Of a stretch of 42,500 nucleotides of DNA, positions 38,849 through 42,500 are shown in pieces. Location: the NCBI GenBank assembly GCA_012295275.1, contig CM022668.1:9672541-9715040 (forward strand). The letters run 5' to 3'. Made by a program: the position numbers and the translations under genes. Every line of letters begins with the position of its first letter. Position 1 is the stretch's first letter. This stretch comes from Chrysomallon squamiferum. Lineage: Eukaryota; Mollusca; Gastropoda; Neomphalida; Peltospiridae. Below the pieces are notes generated by a model. That model was not told the DNA's origin. It saw nothing but the letters and a program-made list of their open reading frames with translations, and ran no database searches.

Positions 38849-38862
38849 TAAATAAATAAATG
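38742..38862. repeat. (AAAAT)n-(AAAT)n-(AAT)n-(AAAT)n tract
   Basis: Stepwise change of unit length within one 120-base tract. Confidence 0.85.
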
Positions 38863-38969
38863 AATAAATAAAGGAGAGAAAGAAATGTTTTATTAACAAT
38901 ATTGTTAAAAACAACATTGCATTATAAACAATTGTTGATAAAGATACAGAGAGAGAGGAAATGTGAGCC

Positions 38970-39006
<37 letters not shown>

Positions 39007-39705
39007 TTTTGTGATTAGCAACAAGGGATTAGAATATATATATACCATCTCGGGGGCTGAAAAGCAGCTTTTGATTAACTAGACTTGGGGTGCTAGTTCC
39101 AATAGAAAATAAACAAACTGGAACAAGATCGGATTGATCCTACAATCAGCCATCGCTTCTAAGCTTTCACCAGATTAAAACATTAAAAACATACGTTTAA
39201 TTAGGAAACGAGAAAGTCGACTTAAAAATGATATACTACTTTCAGTGAACTACTTAAACTAATGTTAAGTCAAAGCCCATTTCCCGCAAATCACGACCGC
39301 GGCGTAACACGCAGCGTGAACTGGTATTGCTAAACGACCACACAGCCAGTGTACGCTTAAACGATCTGTTTCCGTGGCTTTCCGTGGCTTTCCGTATTGA
39401 ATGAACAGCAGGAGCAGACGTGAATACTGCTCTTTGTGCAACGTGAAATAATTACACAGATATAATGTGAAATGTGTGTATAAATCATTATCAGGGCGTA
39501 ATAAAATACAGGCCAGTCAGTAATTCAATGATTATCCTTTGAATTATAAATAGGTTTCTTTTTTTCTTTCACTCTTTTGTTGTTGTTTTTTCATTTTGTG
39601 TATGGGTTTTTTTTCGCAATTCTTTTCTTTTCTTCTTTGTTTCTTTCTTTAAAATTCCTTTATTTATTTATTTATTTTTATTTATATTTGTTATTATTAT
39701 TATCA

Positions 39706-39761
<56 letters not shown>

Positions 39762-39875
39762 CTTTTCGTTTCTTCTTTTTTCTTTTAACTTTCATTTGTT
39801 TTCTTATAATCATCGTTCCTTCTATTTTCCTTCTTTATTCCTCGTTTTTTCTTTCTTCCTAAATTTATTTAAAAT

Positions 39876-39940
39876 AAAACAACAACAACAACAACAACAA
39901 TAACAACAACAACAACAACAATAATAAAAACAACAACAAC

Positions 39941-39997
<57 letters not shown>
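39876..39997. repeat. (AAC)n-(AAT)n compound microsatellite
   Basis: About 60 bases of aac units followed by about 55 bases of aat units. An (ATT)n run of opposite sense lies at 39690-39760, about 120 bases away. Confidence 0.9.
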
Positions 39998-39998
<1 letters not shown>

Positions 39999-41264
39999 CA
40001 ATTCCTGTGAGCAAACTATTTAAAAAAAAAAAAGTTAAATTAAACACAAAACGACATTCAAAAGGTCCATTTAAAACTTGTAATAACAAAATTAATAATA
40101 TAAAGAACAGTCCCAGATGTGTACGACGTACAAAGAGGAGGGGCAGGCCAAAGTAGTTGGTTATACAGAGTGGAAACGACAAGATGGCCAACATACAAAG
40201 GTGACGGCGAAATCGGGTTTGAGTGCATTATCGCTCGAAACGAAGTTACAGTTATTTAATTTAAAAACACTGCAGATAAAGTGATTGCATGCAGATATCA
40301 TGTTTTTAAAAAGGAATAATTTTTATCAAAATTAAAACGGTAAAAAGATAAATGTTTTCTTTTTCTTTCCTTTCCTTTTCTTTTATTTTCCATCTTTCTT
40401 TATTATTCAGACAGAGCACAATTTGAATTCTGTCAGAGTGCATCATGGTGTAAGAAAAATTACCAATTTAATTAGCTGATAATCGGTTATACTTCTTGTA
40501 TTCGGTTTATAACTAAAAAAGTGAATTTTTATAATCAATATTCGTTCAGAAGACTAACCAGGTTCTAAATTTTGGAGGAACGAAAATAAAGATATTAAGA
40601 AAAAAGAAGATAATAATGATAATATTTAAAAAATAATAATAATAAAATAAATAAAAACCTGCGCATTTAACGTTCCGAATGTTTTTAAAATTCATTATGC
40701 ATTCTTATTTTGTATTACAATCCAAAAGCAGTATTAAAAAGAAGCTTTACCATAAATTATTAAAACCATCAATGCTGTTTAATTATTTTAATTTTAAACG
40801 GAAAATGAAAATGAAATAAATCAATGTGAAAAAATGTTTGAAGCTTCGTTCCAGCGATATAGCGATCGTTCTCTTTATTCCCTCTCTAGCAACGCCACTC
40901 TATTTATTATGTAAAAAAAAAAAACTTGCATATTCTAAAATAAACTTTTTAGATCCTATATTCAAGAGATATAAATACCTTTTGCTATTTACGTCGGCTA
41001 GAGATATTGTTTCGTCTGCTTTCAATTAACGCGCCATGTATGTTGTCTGATAAAACTGTAATTGATTAATGTTTGTGACTGACTTTACACAAAAGCAGAC
41101 GAACAGCGATGAGCAGCAGAATGATGACGTCACACACGACTTTGCTATAAACTGAAGGGTTTTTGTTTTGAGGCGTATTCAGCGCCCTCCAGTTATTTAT
41201 TTGTTTATTGATTTACTGAAAATTTTTTATTTGGTTAGTTATTATCATTATTTATTATATATTA

Positions 41265-41325
41265 TTATTATTATTATTTTATTTTATTTTATTTTATTTT
41301 ATTTTTTTTTATTTATTTATTTATT

Positions 41326-41368
<43 letters not shown>
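41265..41368. repeat. (ATT)n-(TTTTA)n-(TTTA)n-(ATT)n tract
   Basis: Four blocks of related A/T units in a row. Confidence 0.85.
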
Positions 41369-41369
<1 letters not shown>

Positions 41370-41687
41370 ACTCATTTCTTTTGTGAAATTCTATATCCGC
41401 CCCGGACAGATGTACATTTCATTCATTCATTCATTCATTAAATAGTTCGTTCCTTCTTCCTTTCATTCATTATATTTCGTTCTTTCTTCTTCAAATCCCA
41501 TTTCATGTTGTTGCATTAGACAACATTTGCAAACCTGGGTATAAACGTTATAGTTAATCCTTTTTCGTACACAAAAAAAACAAAAAACAAAAACCGTTCC
41601 GCTTCTTGATCTTTTAAAATAGCTGGGGTTAAAAAAAAAAGGTAAAAAATGGTCTTTTATGTTAAAACCTCTACGTCAAGAAACGGA

Positions 41688-41720
<33 letters not shown>

Positions 41721-41809
41721 CAGACCTCTGTCATATTTATTACTTTACGGTTTCTCTAGGAAGAATTGTTTTACTGGAAAGGGTATGGGCGACAAAACGA
41801 GAAACATAA

Positions 41810-42065
41810 CGACGAGCCCCGCCCTTGTTTTGTTCTCTGACGTCACAGGTTTCCCCCCATTGCCAATCGTTACACGATAATTCCATTAACTATCGATTTC
41901 TCGAGATATTTTCTACATGTCACATCAACCAATAAAATTGACCTAATAAAAAAGAACAAATATTCAGGGACTCGTGAAAGTTACTATTGGCATAAATCCA
42001 CTTCCGGTAGGTCCGCATAGCTGAACATTCAGTATAACTACCCCTATTAAATTATCATTGGCTGC
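41810..42065. promoter_or_regulatory. promoter-like motif cluster
   Basis: Within about 250 bases: a GC box CCCCGCCC (41817-41824), a full CRE TGACGTCA (41838-41845), CCAAT at 41863-41867 and 41929-41933, an ETS-type ACTTCCGG (42000-42007) and an inverted CCAAT (ATTGG, 42057-42061). This combination is typical of housekeeping promoters. No start codon with a convincing exon follows before the window ends, so the served gene and its direction are unknown. Confidence 0.5.
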
Positions 42066-42500
42066 CAGCAAGCTTTATTCATACGTCGACTTGGTAGTTT
42101 TAAAATCTATTGTTATTTGAAAAAGGAATTTCGCTTTCAGAAAGTAACAACTGTGTTTTTATTTATTGTCAGCTTTTTCTGCTAACCATAGTTAATTTGT
42201 TTACTACGTTCTAGAATCTTGCGAAAGTTTTTGGTGAGGGATTGGCACCTAAAAAATAACGATTTACCAACAGTTTTCATGTGTTTTAAAAAAATTTGTT
42301 TGAAATATAACGCAGACGAAGTATTGTTCAGTTTTTAGAAAATGACAAACTTTCTCGTGTTGTGATGGTCAGATGGAATTAGGGATCATTTATAAAAGTT
42401 TTGAGACTTGCTGGACTATTTGGGGGAAAATAATAAATAAAATGTGTGATTCAGTAAACCTGGCAAAATAGAAGAAAAAAAGATTTAAAAAAAAGAAGAA
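42066..42500. other. right-edge sequence without recognisable coding
   Basis: Moderately complex AT-rich sequence with no long open frame and no identifiable motif. It could be 5' UTR or first intron of a gene starting from the motif cluster to its left. Confidence 0.4.

Larger units (their letters stand above)
37801..41799. other. microsatellite-rich DNA with no supported gene
   Basis: Contents seen: complex sequence with several atcgat/atcgatt words (37830-38060); TTTA and TTG repeats (38090-38290); (ATT)n at 38277-38332; (TA)n at 38505-38531; AAAT/AAT tracts at 38742-38860; (ATT)n at 38971-39006; a GC-richer patch (39285-39420) with a short ggctttccgt duplication; (ATT)n at 39690-39760; AAC/AAT at 39876-39997; pyrimidine-rich sequence at 40355-40400; a TGACGTCA at 41125-41132; and TTTTA/TTTA/ATT repeats at 41265-41368. 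Long poly-Leu and poly-Tyr frames here are repeat artefacts. Confidence 0.6.

Overview
This is an AT-rich animal (metazoan) nuclear DNA window. Genes are split into many small exons with GT-AG introns, and introns and intergenic spaces are full of microsatellites, mainly (AAT/ATT)n, (TA)n, (CA/TG)n, (CT/GA)n and poly-A/T. A ciliary radial-spoke gene, a meiotic RING-type E3 gene and a golgin gene fit an invertebrate animal with motile cilia or flagella. I cannot place the phylum from sequence alone.

Layout, left to right. (1) 299-4610, + strand: the 3' part of a DPP4-like serine dipeptidyl peptidase. All three catalytic residues are present, but the last exon carries a net 2-base frameshift. 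(2) 4611-11610: about 7 kb of AT-rich intergenic DNA holding a degenerate ~32-bp minisatellite. (3) 11611-15011, - strand: a complete five-exon GORAB (RAB6-interacting golgin) ortholog. (4) 15012-15389: a 378-bp head-to-head spacer, a candidate bidirectional promoter. (5) 15390-19387, + strand: an eleven-exon CCNB1IP1/HEI10 ortholog with a 16-nt and a 21-nt microexon, and one extra A in the RING-encoding exon 3. (6) 21111-31038, + strand: a complete radial-spoke head gene (RSPH4A/RSPH6A family) with 18- and 19-nt microexons and a triple CRE cluster in one intron. (7) 35139-35677, + strand: one coding exon of a small basic protein whose N-terminus resembles RNase H2 subunit C (tentative). (8) About 36725-37800: a tandem satellite of 89-bp and 79-bp monomers. 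(9) 37800-41800: microsatellite-rich DNA with no gene I can support. (10) 41800-42100: a promoter-like cluster of GC-box, CRE, CCAAT and ETS motifs, probably the 5' edge of a gene beyond the window.

The genes do not form a pathway. They are ordinary conserved eukaryotic genes that happen to be neighbours. I found no CRISPR array, operon, intact transposase or reverse transcriptase, and no convincing undescribed system. The points most worth checking are the homopolymer-linked frameshifts in two conserved genes, the microexons, splice acceptors built directly from microsatellites, the alternating-length satellite, a dispersed ~80-bp element with a (TTTTA)n tail, and the repeated TGACGTCA sites.
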